A stretch of 64,000 nucleotides of DNA. Origin: Nocardia kruczakiae NBRC 101016 (GTDB lineage: Bacteria; Actinomycetota; Actinomycetes; Mycobacteriales; Mycobacteriaceae). The notes below the pieces were generated by a model. The model was not told the DNA's origin. It saw only the letters and a list, made by a program, of their open reading frames with translations, and ran no database searches. Shown here in pieces: positions 14,370-21,905 of this stretch. The translations under genes and the position numbers were made by a program. Within the stretch, counting starts at the first letter, position 1. Every line of letters starts with the position of its first letter. The DNA lies in NCBI RefSeq assembly GCF_001612965.1, contig NZ_BDBL01000006.1:1-64000 (forward strand), given 5' to 3'.

Positions 14370-14590
14370 CGGGATGCATCACTCCATTCGTCACGGCCGC
14401 CGTTACCGGCTAGTGCATCGATTGCCGCGATTCCGGTCGCCAAACGCGGAAGTCGTTGTGGCCGTGGCGTTGCTTGTCATGGAGAGCCGCTGACGATGAG
14501 TGCGTCGACGAATGCGGCTGGGAGAGTGGCCGATCCGGCGGTCGGGGAGGCAGGCGCGTCGGTCGGCGGCCACTGCCGGCGGTAGCCGTT

Positions 14591-15028
14591 CTATTCGGAG
14601 GCCGAGACGTGGTGTTCGAGCCCGACCGCGGCGGTGAGTTCGGCGCGGTGCCGGCACAGGCGTGGATGTTCGTCGCCGAGTTCGCCCATGAGGTCGGCCA
14701 GCGCGTCGGCGACGGCGTTGAGTTTGTGCTGCACCGCCGCATTGGCGCGGGCTTGGGTGTTCTGCAGCAGCGCGACCAACAGAAACGTGATGATCGTGGT
14801 CACGGTGTTGATCACCAGCTGCCAGCTGTCCAGGCTGGGCAGCAGCACGAAACTGGGAACCCACACCAGCACCAGCAGCACGCAGAACGCGAAAAACATT
14901 GCCCGCGAAGCAACCCCGCATGCCGCGGTGGCGAAGCGGTCGAACGCGGACGGTCCGCTCGTCAGCTGCGATGGTCTCTTCGATCTCGGCGCTCGAGCGC
15001 GCGGCCCGCAGCCCTCGTCAATTGTCAC
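14591..15028 (-). CDS. Low-affinity iron permease-family membrane protein
   Basis: 145-aa protein. After about 40 hydrophilic residues it has two membrane helices (MFFAFCVLLVLVWVPSFVLL and VINTVTTIITFLLVALLQNT) and then KLNAVADALADLMGEL. The NTVTTIITFLLVALLQNTQ segment and the following helix are the hallmark of the low-affinity iron permease family, although transport by short bacterial members is unproven. The start is a GTG at 15028 with GGAGA upstream. The start overlaps the end of a small candidate gene (15018-15161). Confidence 0.8.
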   Translation of the reverse strand: MTIDEGCGPRARAPRSKRPSQLTSGPSAFDRFATAACGVASRAMFFAFCVLLVLVWVPSFVLLPSLDSWQLVINTVTTIITFLLVALLQNTQARANAAVQHKLNAVADALADLMGELGDEHPRLCRHRAELTAAVGLEHHVSASE

Positions 15029-15161
15029 TCTCGATCTCCTTCATCGGCGCGAGCCGACCGCAACGCGGGGATGCCACCGTGTCGTGGGGGCAGTAGTAGT
15101 GGGTGCGACCGGCCACGGGGCGTCCCAGCGCGCCGCACAGAGCCGGCGCCGCATTCGCCAC
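15018..15161 (-). CDS. Small candidate protein of unknown function
   Basis: I do not recognise this frame. It encodes about 47 residues from a GTG at 15161 (or up to 97 from a GTG at 15311), ending ...THYYCPHDTVASPRCGR...EIESDN. Third codon positions are strongly G/C, as in real genes here. Its stop overlaps the start of the permease gene by 11 bases, and the GGAGA ribosome site of the permease lies inside it. The Cys/His content (YYCPHD, PRCGR) could bind a metal. The start is uncertain. Confidence 0.35.
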   Translation of the reverse strand: MANAAPALCGALGRPVAGRTHYYCPHDTVASPRCGRLAPMKEIESDN

Positions 15162-15647
15162 GCCGGCGATGATGCGTATGGTCCACAAGCGCGATACCCG
15201 CGACCGGACAAGGCAAACGACCTCCCCCACGGCTGGGCCTCCGCCGCCGACGCCCCAAGACGCGCCCGCCACCAGCTTGTTCACAGCGACATCTCTCGCT
15301 CTCGGCGCCACGCGTATCCATTCCGCGTGCCGGGCAACCGGCGGGGCGAGCCCGCACGATGAAATATGGAGCGGTATAATAGATTTCCTCGCCGAGAGGC
15401 CCGGCGAAGCGTGAACAGATCAGGACGGACGGCGGAGGTGCACGCCTCGCGGGGCGGCGCGATTCGGCCGGTCGCATGCCGTGGTCGGGGCGCAGGGCCG
15501 CGCACAGGCTCACCCGCAACGGGTGAAGCGCTACCCGGGGGCCGGGGCGTGAACTTGTCGCATGCCGCGGTCGCTGCTGCCGGGAGGGAGCATGCGGTGG
15601 CGGAAAGCCGTTCGGAGGAAGCCGGACGCTGTCATCGAGGAGACGTC
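15162..15647. other. Intergenic region with a TATAAT box
   Basis: About 490 bases between the divergent permease unit and the SHOCT gene. No convincing gene is seen apart from a possible N-terminal extension of the small frame at 15018. A perfect TATAAT at 15375-15380 in an AT-rich patch is unusual for this genome and may mark a promoter, but I find no matching -35 hexamer. Confidence 0.4.
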
Positions 15648-16022
15648 ATGTCCGTGTGGGATGTGTTCTGGCTGATCATCATGAGTTTCGCGTTCGCCGC
15701 GTATCTGATGTTGCTGTTCTGGATCTTCACCGATCTGTTCCGGGATCACGGCACCTCGGGCTGGGTGAAGGCGATCTGGGTGGTGTTCCTGTTCGTACTG
15801 CCGCTGCTGACCTCGCTGGTGTATCTGATCGTGCGCGGAGGAGGCATGGCCCAGCGCTCGGCGCAAGCGGCGAAACAGGTAGAGCAGGCGCAGGACGCCT
15901 ACATCAAGGAAGTGGCCGGAACCAGTTCGGCCGCCCAGATCGCCGACGCCAAACGACTCCTCGACGAGGGCACGATCACCGCAGAGGAATTCGACCGGCT
16001 GAAGACCCGAGCCCTGGCTTGA
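15648..16022 (+). CDS. Small PLDc_N/SHOCT membrane protein
   Basis: 124-aa protein with two N-terminal membrane helices (WDVFWLIIMSFAFAAYLMLLFWIF and VKAIWVVFLFVLPLLTSLVYLI), as in the cardiolipin-synthase N-terminal (PLDc_N) module. After a linker comes a C-terminal SHOCT motif (IADAKRLLDEGTITAEEFDRLK). The SHOCT segment is a short oligomerisation element. The ATG at 15648 follows GAGGAG. The gene is followed after 33 bases by a small gene on the same strand. Such proteins are common in actinobacteria but their role is unclear. Confidence 0.85.
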   Translation: MSVWDVFWLIIMSFAFAAYLMLLFWIFTDLFRDHGTSGWVKAIWVVFLFVLPLLTSLVYLIVRGGGMAQRSAQAAKQVEQAQDAYIKEVAGTSSAAQIADAKRLLDEGTITAEEFDRLKTRALA

Positions 16023-16055
16023 GCCGTAGGGCGCCGGCGATCGAGAGGCGGTGCG

Positions 16056-16259
16056 GTGCGCTACGAATTCTCCGTCGACGGCGAGCTGTCCGGCGACATC
16101 TGCGCCGAATTTCCCGAACTGGTCCGCAGCCCGGTGGCCGCGCCCGGGACCACCACGCTGTTCGGCCCGCTCGAGGACTACACCGCGATGCGCAGCGTGC
16201 TGGCGCGCATCGACGCCTTGGGACTGACTCTGATCGAGATGCGACGCCTGCCGGATTGA
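16056..16259 (+). CDS. Conserved small hypothetical protein
   Basis: 67-aa protein of unknown function (MRYEFSVDGELSG...). It is acidic, predicted alpha/beta with no membrane helix, and contains SPVAAPGTTTLFGPLEDYT and a C-terminal IEMRRLPD. The GTG at 16056 follows GAGAGGCGGTGCG; a GTG five bases earlier is in another frame. Codon use is typical of the genome. It probably shares a transcript with the SHOCT gene and converges with the Rv1733c-like gene. Confidence 0.65.
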   Translation: MRYEFSVDGELSGDICAEFPELVRSPVAAPGTTTLFGPLEDYTAMRSVLARIDALGLTLIEMRRLPD

Positions 16260-16283
16260 GGCGCGCCCTGTCGATGTGGCCGA

Positions 16284-16880
16284 TCAGGATTGACCGTGTC
16301 CCACCTGCCGGCTGATCTGCCGCCATTCGCGTTCCCATTCGCCGGCCCGGCGCCGATCCAGCGCGTAACCGGCACCTCGGGCCAGCCCGTAGGCCAGTGC
16401 CCAGCAGGCGAGCAGGGCGGCGGTGCCGCTGGCGATGCCCTTGGCGACGGCGGCGTCGTCGGCGACCGGCGGCGTGGTGGGATCGCCCTGGCCGGTGAGC
16501 CACAACGGAATTCGGTCGCCGCGATGGGTGGTGCCGTCGACGTCGACCATCGCCTGGCCGGGATGCCCGTCCCGGCTCCACTGCGCCTGCGCGCGGAGCT
16601 GGTCGGCGAACATGCCGTTGGGCGCCGGCATCCGGATCGGATCGCTCGTAACCTCGGCTGTCACAGCCGTTTTCGTGGCGTTGTCGGCGTGGATGGCGGC
16701 GAGTTCGACCCGGTATTGCGCGGTGCCGGCGACGACGGCCAGCAGGACCGCGGCGAGCGCGCTCACTACCAGTGCGAGCCGCAGCGCCTGTTCGACACGG
16801 TCGGCAGGGCGCATCAACGGCGACCGCGTCCAGGGCGCGATCCGTCCGGCCCGCAGCACCGCGAAGGTAGTACGCACCAT
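16284..16880 (-). CDS. Rv1733c-like two-helix membrane protein
   Basis: 198-aa protein with two membrane helices, LALVVSALAAVLLAVVAGTAQY (about 35-56) and GTAALLACWALAYGLARG (about 150-167), flanking an extracytoplasmic loop of about 90 residues. The SPLMRPADRVEQALRLALVV lead-in, the GDRIPLWLTGQGD segment and overall size match M. tuberculosis Rv1733c, a dormancy-regulon membrane protein of unknown role. The ATG at 16880 has GGGAG upstream. It is divergent from CsbD across an intergenic region that contains a SigF-like promoter. Confidence 0.8.
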   Translation of the reverse strand: MVRTTFAVLRAGRIAPWTRSPLMRPADRVEQALRLALVVSALAAVLLAVVAGTAQYRVELAAIHADNATKTAVTAEVTSDPIRMPAPNGMFADQLRAQAQWSRDGHPGQAMVDVDGTTHRGDRIPLWLTGQGDPTTPPVADDAAVAKGIASGTAALLACWALAYGLARGAGYALDRRRAGEWEREWRQISRQVGHGQS

Positions 16881-16983
16881 CTTCACTCTCCCACCACGAC
16901 CGGCAGAGGCACGCCCGGAGGATAACCGTTCGCGGCCCCGGCAAACGGTGTTCGGAGTGGATCTTCGCCACGCTCGGCCGCAG

Positions 16984-17007
16984 GTTTGACCCGGATCTGC
17001 GGGGATA
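16984..17007 (+). promoter_or_regulatory. SigF/SigB-like promoter of csbD-type gene
   Basis: GGTTT (16983-16987), then 14 bases, then GGGATA (17002-17007) resembles the GTTT-N15/17-GGGTA promoters used by actinobacterial stress sigma factors. It lies about 60 bases before the CsbD start. The spacer is slightly short. Confidence 0.5.
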
Positions 17008-17064
17008 TCGCTTGGTTGCGACCCGCATCGTGCGGGTGGTCCGGCAATTCGGAAGGAGCACGGT

Positions 17065-17238
17065 ATGAGTGCCATCGATAAGGCCAAGAACAAGCTCGAG
17101 GACGCCGCCGGTCAGGCGAAGGAGAAGCTCGGCGCGGCCACGGGCGATCCGGACAAGAAGAACGAGGGCAAGGCCGACCAGACCAAGTCGAACCTGAAGG
17201 ACGCGGGCGAGAAGGTCAAGGACGCCTTCGACCACTGA
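17065..17238 (+). CDS. CsbD-family stress protein
   Basis: 57-aa hydrophilic, Lys/Asp/Ala-rich protein: MSAIDKAKNKLEDAAGQAKE, then a GDPDKKNEGKADQ centre and NLKDAGEKVKDAF. This is the CsbD-like repeat, controlled by general-stress sigma factors in Bacillus and many actinobacteria; its biochemical role is unknown. GGAAGGAG lies 7 bases before the ATG. It is preceded by a SigF-like promoter and followed by a hairpin terminator. Confidence 0.92.
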   Translation: MSAIDKAKNKLEDAAGQAKEKLGAATGDPDKKNEGKADQTKSNLKDAGEKVKDAFDH

Positions 17239-17261
17239 TCCCGTCCGGATCCACCTCGTCG

Positions 17262-17306
17262 CGAGGCCCGGATCGGTGCAGCCCATGCGCCCGGTCCGGG
17301 CCTCGC
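17262..17306 (+). terminator. Hairpin downstream of CsbD
   Basis: Arms GCGAGGCCCGGA (17262-17273) and TCCGGGCCTCGC (17295-17306) pair perfectly over 12 bases with a 21-base loop. There is no U-tract, as is usual for actinobacterial terminators. Confidence 0.6.
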
Positions 17307-17359
17307 CGCGTTCGGGGTCGGTCCGGGCGCACGCGCTGGAGCTGGGCTTACGCCGTTTC

Positions 17360-17402
17360 GGCTGTACAGACCGCTGCGTCTCTGTTATGAAGGTAGGGCG
17401 GG
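17360..17402 (+). promoter_or_regulatory. Conserved upstream element of the second STAS gene
   Basis: GGCTGTACAGACCGCTGCGT followed by CTCTGTTAT and AAGGT matches the element at 1853-1896 almost base for base. It lies about 75-115 bases before the ATG at 17474. The surrounding non-coding sequence is not similar, so the motif looks selected. Confidence 0.6.
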
Positions 17403-17473
17403 TCGATCTTCATGTGGTAGGACGCCCGCAGCGGGCTCGTGCCCGTTGCCCTCGGCTCCGGTTGGAGACCTCA

Positions 17474-17923
17474 ATGAGCTCGAGCGCCGAATTACGTCCC
17501 ATACCCCCCGCCGAGGAAGCCGGCGCCGTCCATGTCGCCGAGGCGCGTCTGTCGGCAGTCGTACGCAGTCGCGGGCCGGCGTTGGTGCTGTCGTTCCGCG
17601 GTGAGGCCGACAGCTACACGATGTCCGGATGGAGCGAACGCATCCGCTCCGCCGCCGACAGCGGTGTGCGCATCGTCGTCGTCGACACCAACTGCCTCAG
17701 CTTCCTGTCCTGGCGCGCACTCCTGACGCTGGCCCGCGAGGCGCAGCGCTACCGGTCCCTCGGCGTGCATCTGTGCCTGGTCACCCAGTCGCAGACGATC
17801 ATGCGAATCGCCGCGCTGGATGAGCAGACCCGGCAACTGCCCATCCATTTGACGGTCGTGAGCGCCGTCAGCCGCGCCACCTACGACGCGGCCGGGCCCG
17901 CGATCGCCGCCACCCCCGGTTGA
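17474..17923 (+). CDS. STAS-domain protein (anti-anti-sigma-like), paralogue 2
   Basis: 149-aa cytosolic STAS protein with LSAVVRSRGPALVLSFRGEAD, IVVVDTNCLSFLSWRALLTL and LCLVTQSQTIMRIAALDEQT. It aligns along its length with the protein at 1953. Here the loop after the central strand reads NCLSFLSWRA, offering serines where anti-anti-sigma factors are phosphorylated. It probably binds an RsbW-like partner; two such genes lie in this window. The start ATG is at 17474, with GGAG about ten bases upstream. Confidence 0.8.
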   Translation: MSSSAELRPIPPAEEAGAVHVAEARLSAVVRSRGPALVLSFRGEADSYTMSGWSERIRSAADSGVRIVVVDTNCLSFLSWRALLTLAREAQRYRSLGVHLCLVTQSQTIMRIAALDEQTRQLPIHLTVVSAVSRATYDAAGPAIAATPG

Positions 17924-17927
17924 GCCG

Positions 17928-18302
17928 CTACTCGTCGGGGAGCGGAAAGTAGGAGTCGTCGTCGGTACCGGATTCGCGCCGCACGATCTCCTCGACGGCT
18001 TCGGTGTCACTGGGTCCACCGGGTGACCCGGTGCGGATCGAATCCAGGCCCTCGGTCGCACCGGATTCCGGCAGCGTCGGCTCGGCGGAAGGCATGGTCC
18101 CCACGTCCGGTTCCTCTTCGGCCAGTCGTTGGGACAGTGGGCGTTCCGTGCGCTGTTCGCCGGCCGTCATGCCGTAGCTGTCGACGCCCGACCAATCGTC
18201 GGGCGGTTCCACGATCTCGTCGCCGTCGTCGTTGCCCACATCGTCGGAATCCAGTCCCTCGGTCGAGGTGAGCAGATCTTCGTCGGGTTCGTTTGCAGCC
18301 AT
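17928..18302 (-). CDS. Acidic DUF5709-like protein
   Basis: 124-aa very acidic, probably disordered protein with no membrane segment. The central SYGMTAGEQRTERPLSQRLAEEEPDVG is the recognisable part, matching the actinobacterial DUF5709 type (TxxEQ...SLxxRLAxEEPD). The function is unknown. The ATG at 18302 lies in a divergent promoter region shared with the alcohol dehydrogenase, where a SigF-like promoter faces the other way. It converges with the STAS gene. Confidence 0.7.
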   Translation of the reverse strand: MAANEPDEDLLTSTEGLDSDDVGNDDGDEIVEPPDDWSGVDSYGMTAGEQRTERPLSQRLAEEEPDVGTMPSAEPTLPESGATEGLDSIRTGSPGGPSDTEAVEEIVRRESGTDDDSYFPLPDE

Positions 18303-18357
18303 GTGCTTCGCGTGCCCGCAATCGCCCGCGGCAAACCGCCGCCGGCGCGCCCGATTC

Positions 18358-18382
18358 GTTTGGCCACCCATGCGGCGGGTAG
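18358..18382 (+). promoter_or_regulatory. SigF/SigB-like promoter of the alcohol dehydrogenase gene
   Basis: GTTT (18358-18361), 15 bases, then GGGTAG (18377-18382): a good match to the GTTT-N15-GGGTA stress-sigma promoter. It lies about 45 bases upstream of the ATG at 18429. Confidence 0.6.
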
Positions 18383-18428
18383 GCCGACGGTGGCCGTATC
18401 CAGCACAGATGCAGATCGAGGTGACACG

Positions 18429-19619
18429 ATGAAAGCAGTGACGTGGCAGGGCCGCCGCAAGGTTTCGGTGGACGAGGTGCCCGACCCGCGGATCGAGCAA
18501 CCGACCGATGCCATCATCGCCGTGACCTCCTCCGGAGTGTGCGGGTCGGATCTGCACCTGTACGAGGTGCTCGGCCCGTACATGAGCGCCGGTGACGTGC
18601 TCGGCCACGAACCGATCGGGGTCGTGGTCGACGTCGGCTCGGAAGTGCGGTCGCTGGCGGTGGGCGATCGAGTGGTCGTGCCGTTCCAGATCGCGTGCGG
18701 GCACTGTGTCATGTGTGATACCGGCTTGCCGACGCAGTGCGAGACCACGCAGGTGCGCGAATACGGCAGCGGCGCAGCCTTGTTCGGCTATTCCAAGCTC
18801 TACGGGCAGGTGCCCGGCGCCCAGGCGCAGTACCTGCGGGTTCCGCATGCCGATTTCACCCACATCCCGATTCCGGCCGGTCCGGACGACAGCCGCTTCC
18901 TGTATCTGTCGGATGTCCTGCCGACGGCGTGGCAGGCGGTGGAATACGCCGGTGTGCCCGACGGGGGCTCGGTGGTGGTGCTGGGACTGGGCCCGATCGG
19001 GGATATGGCGTGCCGGATCGCGGCCCATCGGGGATATCGGGTGATCGGTGTCGATCGGGTGCCGGAACGACTGCGCCGGGTGGCCGATCGCGGTATCGAG
19101 GTGGTCGACCTGGAACAGATCGGCGCCTCGATCGGGGATGTCATCCGCGACCGCACCGACGGACGGGGCTCCGACAGCGTGATCGACGCGGTGGGTATGG
19201 AGGCCCACGGGTCGCCCGTCGCGGAGTTGGCGCAGCGTTCGGCCGGCTATCTGCCGTCGATGGTGTCGCAGAAGCTGATGGACACCGTCGGTGTGGACCG
19301 CCTGGCGGCATTGAACAGCGCGATCGATATCGTGCGCCGCGGCGGCACCATATCGCTGTCCGGGGTCTACGGCGGCATGGCCGACCCGTTGCCGATGCGC
19401 ATCCTGTTCGACAAGCAGATTCAGCTGCGGATGGGTCAGGCCAACGTCAAGCGGTGGGTCGGCGACATTCTTCCGCTGTTGCGGGACGGTGATCCGCTCG
19501 GTGTGGAAACGTTTGCCACTCATCGGCTTCCGCTGTCGGAGGCGCCGCGGGTGTATCACGACTTCCAGCGCAAGGCCGACGGCATGGTGAAGGTGGTGCT
19601 CGACCCGGCGGCCGCGTGA
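18429..19619 (+). CDS. Zinc-dependent alcohol dehydrogenase (formaldehyde-dehydrogenase-like)
   Basis: 396-aa medium-chain dehydrogenase. The catalytic zinc ligands are seen in SGVCGSDLH and GHEPIG. The structural zinc loop is shortened (CGHCVMCDTGLPTQC). The Rossmann motif is VVVLGLGPIGDMACRIA, followed by VIGVDRVPERL, which ends in Asp and suggests NAD preference. The layout resembles the glutathione-independent formaldehyde dehydrogenase/FdhA group. A SigF-like promoter lies upstream, which would make it a stress gene. The ATG at 18429 is preceded by a weak GAGGTGACACG ribosome site. Confidence 0.85.
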   Translation: MKAVTWQGRRKVSVDEVPDPRIEQPTDAIIAVTSSGVCGSDLHLYEVLGPYMSAGDVLGHEPIGVVVDVGSEVRSLAVGDRVVVPFQIACGHCVMCDTGLPTQCETTQVREYGSGAALFGYSKLYGQVPGAQAQYLRVPHADFTHIPIPAGPDDSRFLYLSDVLPTAWQAVEYAGVPDGGSVVVLGLGPIGDMACRIAAHRGYRVIGVDRVPERLRRVADRGIEVVDLEQIGASIGDVIRDRTDGRGSDSVIDAVGMEAHGSPVAELAQRSAGYLPSMVSQKLMDTVGVDRLAALNSAIDIVRRGGTISLSGVYGGMADPLPMRILFDKQIQLRMGQANVKRWVGDILPLLRDGDPLGVETFATHRLPLSEAPRVYHDFQRKADGMVKVVLDPAAA

Positions 19620-19812
19620 GCGCGCGGTGCGATCGGAGCCGCAATGCCCGAAATGACCGGTGCCGCAAAATATTTCAGGGTCCGACCAGGACGTACGCAA
19701 TCGTTCGGGAGCCCGGTGCATAGACCCGGGAGGCCCGGGTAGTGCCTCTGATGTGACCGGGAAGTACGCCGGTCGCGATCGAGAACAGTCCCTACTGCGA
19801 AGGAGGTCCGCA

Positions 19813-20013
19813 ATGGCCGACCAGAACAATCCCGGACAGTTCGGCAACCGCAGCGACACCGAGGAACAGGCTCGCCGCGGCGGCCAGGCCAGCACGGGTA
19901 GCTTCGGCCGGCGCAACGCCGCCGATCCGCACGAAGCGGGGCGCAAGGGCGCCCAGGCGCAGCCGACCGCGGCCAAGCAGGCCGGTGGTCAGCACAGTCA
20001 CGGCGGTCGCTGA
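19813..20013 (+). CDS. KGG-repeat stress protein (GsiB/Con-10-like)
   Basis: 66-aa very hydrophilic Gly/Gln-rich protein. The repeats EEQARRGGQAST and HEAGRKGAQAQ are degenerate copies of the KGG (stress-induced) motif found in GsiB and general stress proteins, which are thought to be hydration or desiccation protectants. AAGGAGG lies 8 bases before the ATG at 19813. It is a single-gene unit closed by a strong hairpin. About 190 bases upstream hold no gene. Confidence 0.85.
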   Translation: MADQNNPGQFGNRSDTEEQARRGGQASTGSFGRRNAADPHEAGRKGAQAQPTAAKQAGGQHSHGGR

Positions 20014-20040
20014 CCCGAATCGCGACACACGGACTCGAGC

Positions 20041-20071
20041 GCGTAGGCCGGATCACGGATCCGGCCTACGC
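20041..20071 (+). terminator. Strong hairpin after the KGG gene
   Basis: GCGTAGGCCGGATC (20041-20054) pairs perfectly with GATCCGGCCTACGC (20058-20071) around a 3-base loop. Confidence 0.75.
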
Positions 20072-20477
20072 GGCTGTCGGGACCAGTGCGGCGTGACGTT
20101 TCGGCGGGCGTGTGTGACAACGTTCGGGCTCGCTTTTCGCCTTGTGGGATATCGAAGAGGGAGCCGAGCAGCTATCACCGATTACGGCGGCGGCAGCTAT
20201 CGGATATCGACTGTTCGCAGCGGCGCCGATCGCGGAATTCCGACCTTCTCGAGATTGTTCCACTTTTGTGGTTAACATCTGGCACCCGGACTTCGATGCT
20301 AAATATGTCGTTGATTGTGACGGCAGCGATCGGCCGGTTCCAACGGCTCGGATCGGGTATCACGCGTTCGGTCGCGAGCATCGGCGCTCGGTGGCATGAG
20401 GATTGACCAGGCGGTTCGGCAATATTGCCGATTCTCCCCGCAGGTAACGACTATCCCGCGAAACGAAACGGTGTGCG
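20072..20477. other. Intergenic region upstream of the ECF sigma gene
   Basis: About 400 bases of lower GC than the surroundings. Short open frames exist, but their third positions are not biased, so I read none as a gene. A perfect palindrome sits near the right end (20417-20430). Confidence 0.5.
20417..20430. promoter_or_regulatory. Perfect palindrome before the ECF sigma gene
   Basis: CGGCAATATTGCCG is a 14-base perfect palindrome ending 47 bases before the ATG of the sigma factor. It could be an operator for sigma-gene control. The binding protein is unknown. Confidence 0.4.
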
Positions 20478-21086
20478 ATGGACATCGATCAGCGTTACCG
20501 TCAGAGTAGTTCGACCACCATCACGGCGGCGGAACTGGCTACCTTGCTGCACAAGTCCGCGGCGGGGGACGCCGAATCCTTCGCGGCCTTCTATCGCAGC
20601 ACCAACGCCCGCCTGATGGCCCGGTTGACCGCGATTCTGCGCAGTCCCGGCTTGGCTCAGGAAGTGAGCCAGGAGGTCTATCTGCAGGCGTGGTCCGCGG
20701 CCGGCGATTACGACGCGGGGCGGGCCAGTCCGATGGCCTGGCTGATGATGTTCGCGCACCGGCGTGCGGTCGACCGGGTGCGCTCGGAACAATCGCTGGC
20801 GGATCGGGAGCGCGCGTTCGGTCGCGGTCAGTATCAGCCCGAATGTGATGTGGTGTTCGACGAGGTGACGCAGCGGCTGGACGAGCGGTCGGTCGCGGGG
20901 GAGGTGCACCGGCTGGGGCATCGGCAGCGGGAGGCGATTCTGCTCGCGTTCTACGGGGGTCGCACCTATCCGGAGGTGGCGCAGGATCTGGGGATCCCGC
21001 TGCCCACCGCGAAGGCCCGGATCCGGGCCGGATTGAAAACGCTCGGTTCCAGACTTTCCGAGAAGTCGCGCGACGAGAAGAAGTGA
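20478..21086 (+). CDS. sigK: ECF sigma factor, SigK-like
   Basis: 202-aa ECF sigma factor. Region 2 spans about 25-95 (FAAFYRSTNARLMARL, AQEVSQEVYLQAW, SPMAWLMMFAHRRAVDRVR) and region 4 about 135-195 (LGHRQREAILLAFYGGRTYPE, LGIPLPTAKARIRAGLKTL). The sequence resembles mycobacterial SigK. In mycobacteria the anti-sigma RskA gene follows sigK; here no anti-sigma gene is visible downstream, and instead a copper-type operon begins after 34 bases. No clear Shine-Dalgarno sequence is seen before the ATG. Confidence 0.8.
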   Translation: MDIDQRYRQSSSTTITAAELATLLHKSAAGDAESFAAFYRSTNARLMARLTAILRSPGLAQEVSQEVYLQAWSAAGDYDAGRASPMAWLMMFAHRRAVDRVRSEQSLADRERAFGRGQYQPECDVVFDEVTQRLDERSVAGEVHRLGHRQREAILLAFYGGRTYPEVAQDLGIPLPTAKARIRAGLKTLGSRLSEKSRDEKK

Positions 21087-21116
21087 GGGCGGCCGCTTCC
21101 CGGTAGTTGGCGTTTC

Positions 21117-21132
21117 TACCCCCTAGGGGTAT
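21117..21132. promoter_or_regulatory. RicR/CsoR-like copper operator
   Basis: TACCCCCTAGGGGTAT is a near-perfect dyad (core CCCCTAGGGG) of the TACCC...GGGTA form recognised by copper sensors of the CsoR/RicR family. It lies upstream of lpqS-cysK2-MFS, whose homologues belong to the RicR regulon in M. tuberculosis. Confidence 0.65.
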
Positions 21133-21182
21133 ATTGCGAGGTGTCGTCCCATTGACGGCACCCGCCCTCTGCGGCGGATATG

Positions 21183-21212
21183 ATCTACTAGTTGCGTACG
21201 TAAGTAGTAGAT
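21183..21212. promoter_or_regulatory. 30-base dyad upstream of lpqS, BlaI/CopY-like half-sites
   Basis: ATCTACTA (21183-21190) and TAGTAGAT (21205-21212) are perfect inverted arms. The 14-base spacer is itself symmetric around CGTACG, so 26 of 30 positions are palindromic. TACTA/TAGTA half-sites recall operators of the BlaI/MecI/CopY family. No such regulator is encoded nearby. Confidence 0.5.
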
Positions 21213-21411
21213 GTTATCGAGCCTGTGGTCGCGTTCCCCAGCGGTGGGGTGACGTCCGGCTCGATGCTCGGCAGCACCGTGCGAAGGTGTTGCGCGACAG
21301 TGGCGATCGTGGTGAGGAGGCTGGGTTGGTGGATCGGTGTCCGACCCGGCGTGGACTCCGCCCTCGGGTCTGTGCGCCGCTGTGGTCGGTCGAGCGGCGG
21401 GTGCGGATGCG

Positions 21412-21807
21412 GTGAGCTCCGTCCTCCGGTCGCGGCGGGGTGTCGTGGCCATGATCTTCGTCGCCCTGCTCACTCTCGTTGCGCTGCACACCGATTGCGT
21501 GGTCGCCGATGCCGCGACGGCCGGCGCTCCCGCATCGTCTGCCGCCACGAAATCCACACTGGCTCATCTCGGTTCGCATCTGCCCGCCTGGGACGACTGC
21601 TGTGCGCACGACAGGCATGTCGTCCTGGATTCGGTGCTGCCGGCGGATCCGGTGAAGCTGTGGCCGCCCGGACACGTGTGGGATGCGGTGGCCGCGGTGA
21701 CCCCCGCCCGGTGGCACCGCCACGCGACCGCCGTGCGCGGGCCGCCGGGTCCGCCGCCCCGCACCGGTCGCGACATTCTGACGCATCTCGGTATCGCCCG
21801 CCGCTGA
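21412..21807 (+). CDS. lpqS: LpqS-like His/Cys-rich envelope protein (copper-associated)
   Basis: 131-aa protein with one N-terminal membrane or signal segment ([19 protein letters not shown]). The remainder is rich in potential metal ligands: [24 protein letters not shown] and WHRH, ending [19 protein letters not shown]. The composition and C-terminal signature match the LpqS family, encoded by the first gene of the RicR-controlled lpqS-cysK2-Rv0849 operon of M. tuberculosis. The start is uncertain: GTG 21412 is chosen, with GTG 21445 and ATG 21451 possible. No good ribosome site is visible. The 325 bases upstream hold two operator-like dyads. Confidence 0.65.
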   Translation: MSSVLRSRRGVVAMIFVALLTLVALHTDCVVADAATAGAPASSAATKSTLAHLGSHLPAWDDCCAHDRHVVLDSVLPADPVKLWPPGHVWDAVAAVTPARWHRHATAVRGPPGPPPRTGRDILTHLGIARR

Positions 21808-21905
21808 TCGGTCAGCGACAGGCCGCCCGCCCCGTGCCGGCGGCCGGTGTCCGCTGCCCGCATCCGTACCGCCCACATCGGGCGGAGATACCGAAAGCGA
21901 CAGTC

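Noticed and set aside
15375..15380. TATAAT as a proven promoter
   Set aside because: No -35 hexamer at a suitable distance; kept only as a note in the intergenic entry.
20086..20406. Small plus-strand frames between the KGG and sigma genes
   Set aside because: Third positions are not G/C-biased, no ribosome site, no recognisable family.
21225..21905. Cys-rich plus-strand frame upstream of and through lpqS
   Set aside because: It is an alternative frame of lpqS continuing into cysK2; Cys richness comes from TGC-rich sequence.
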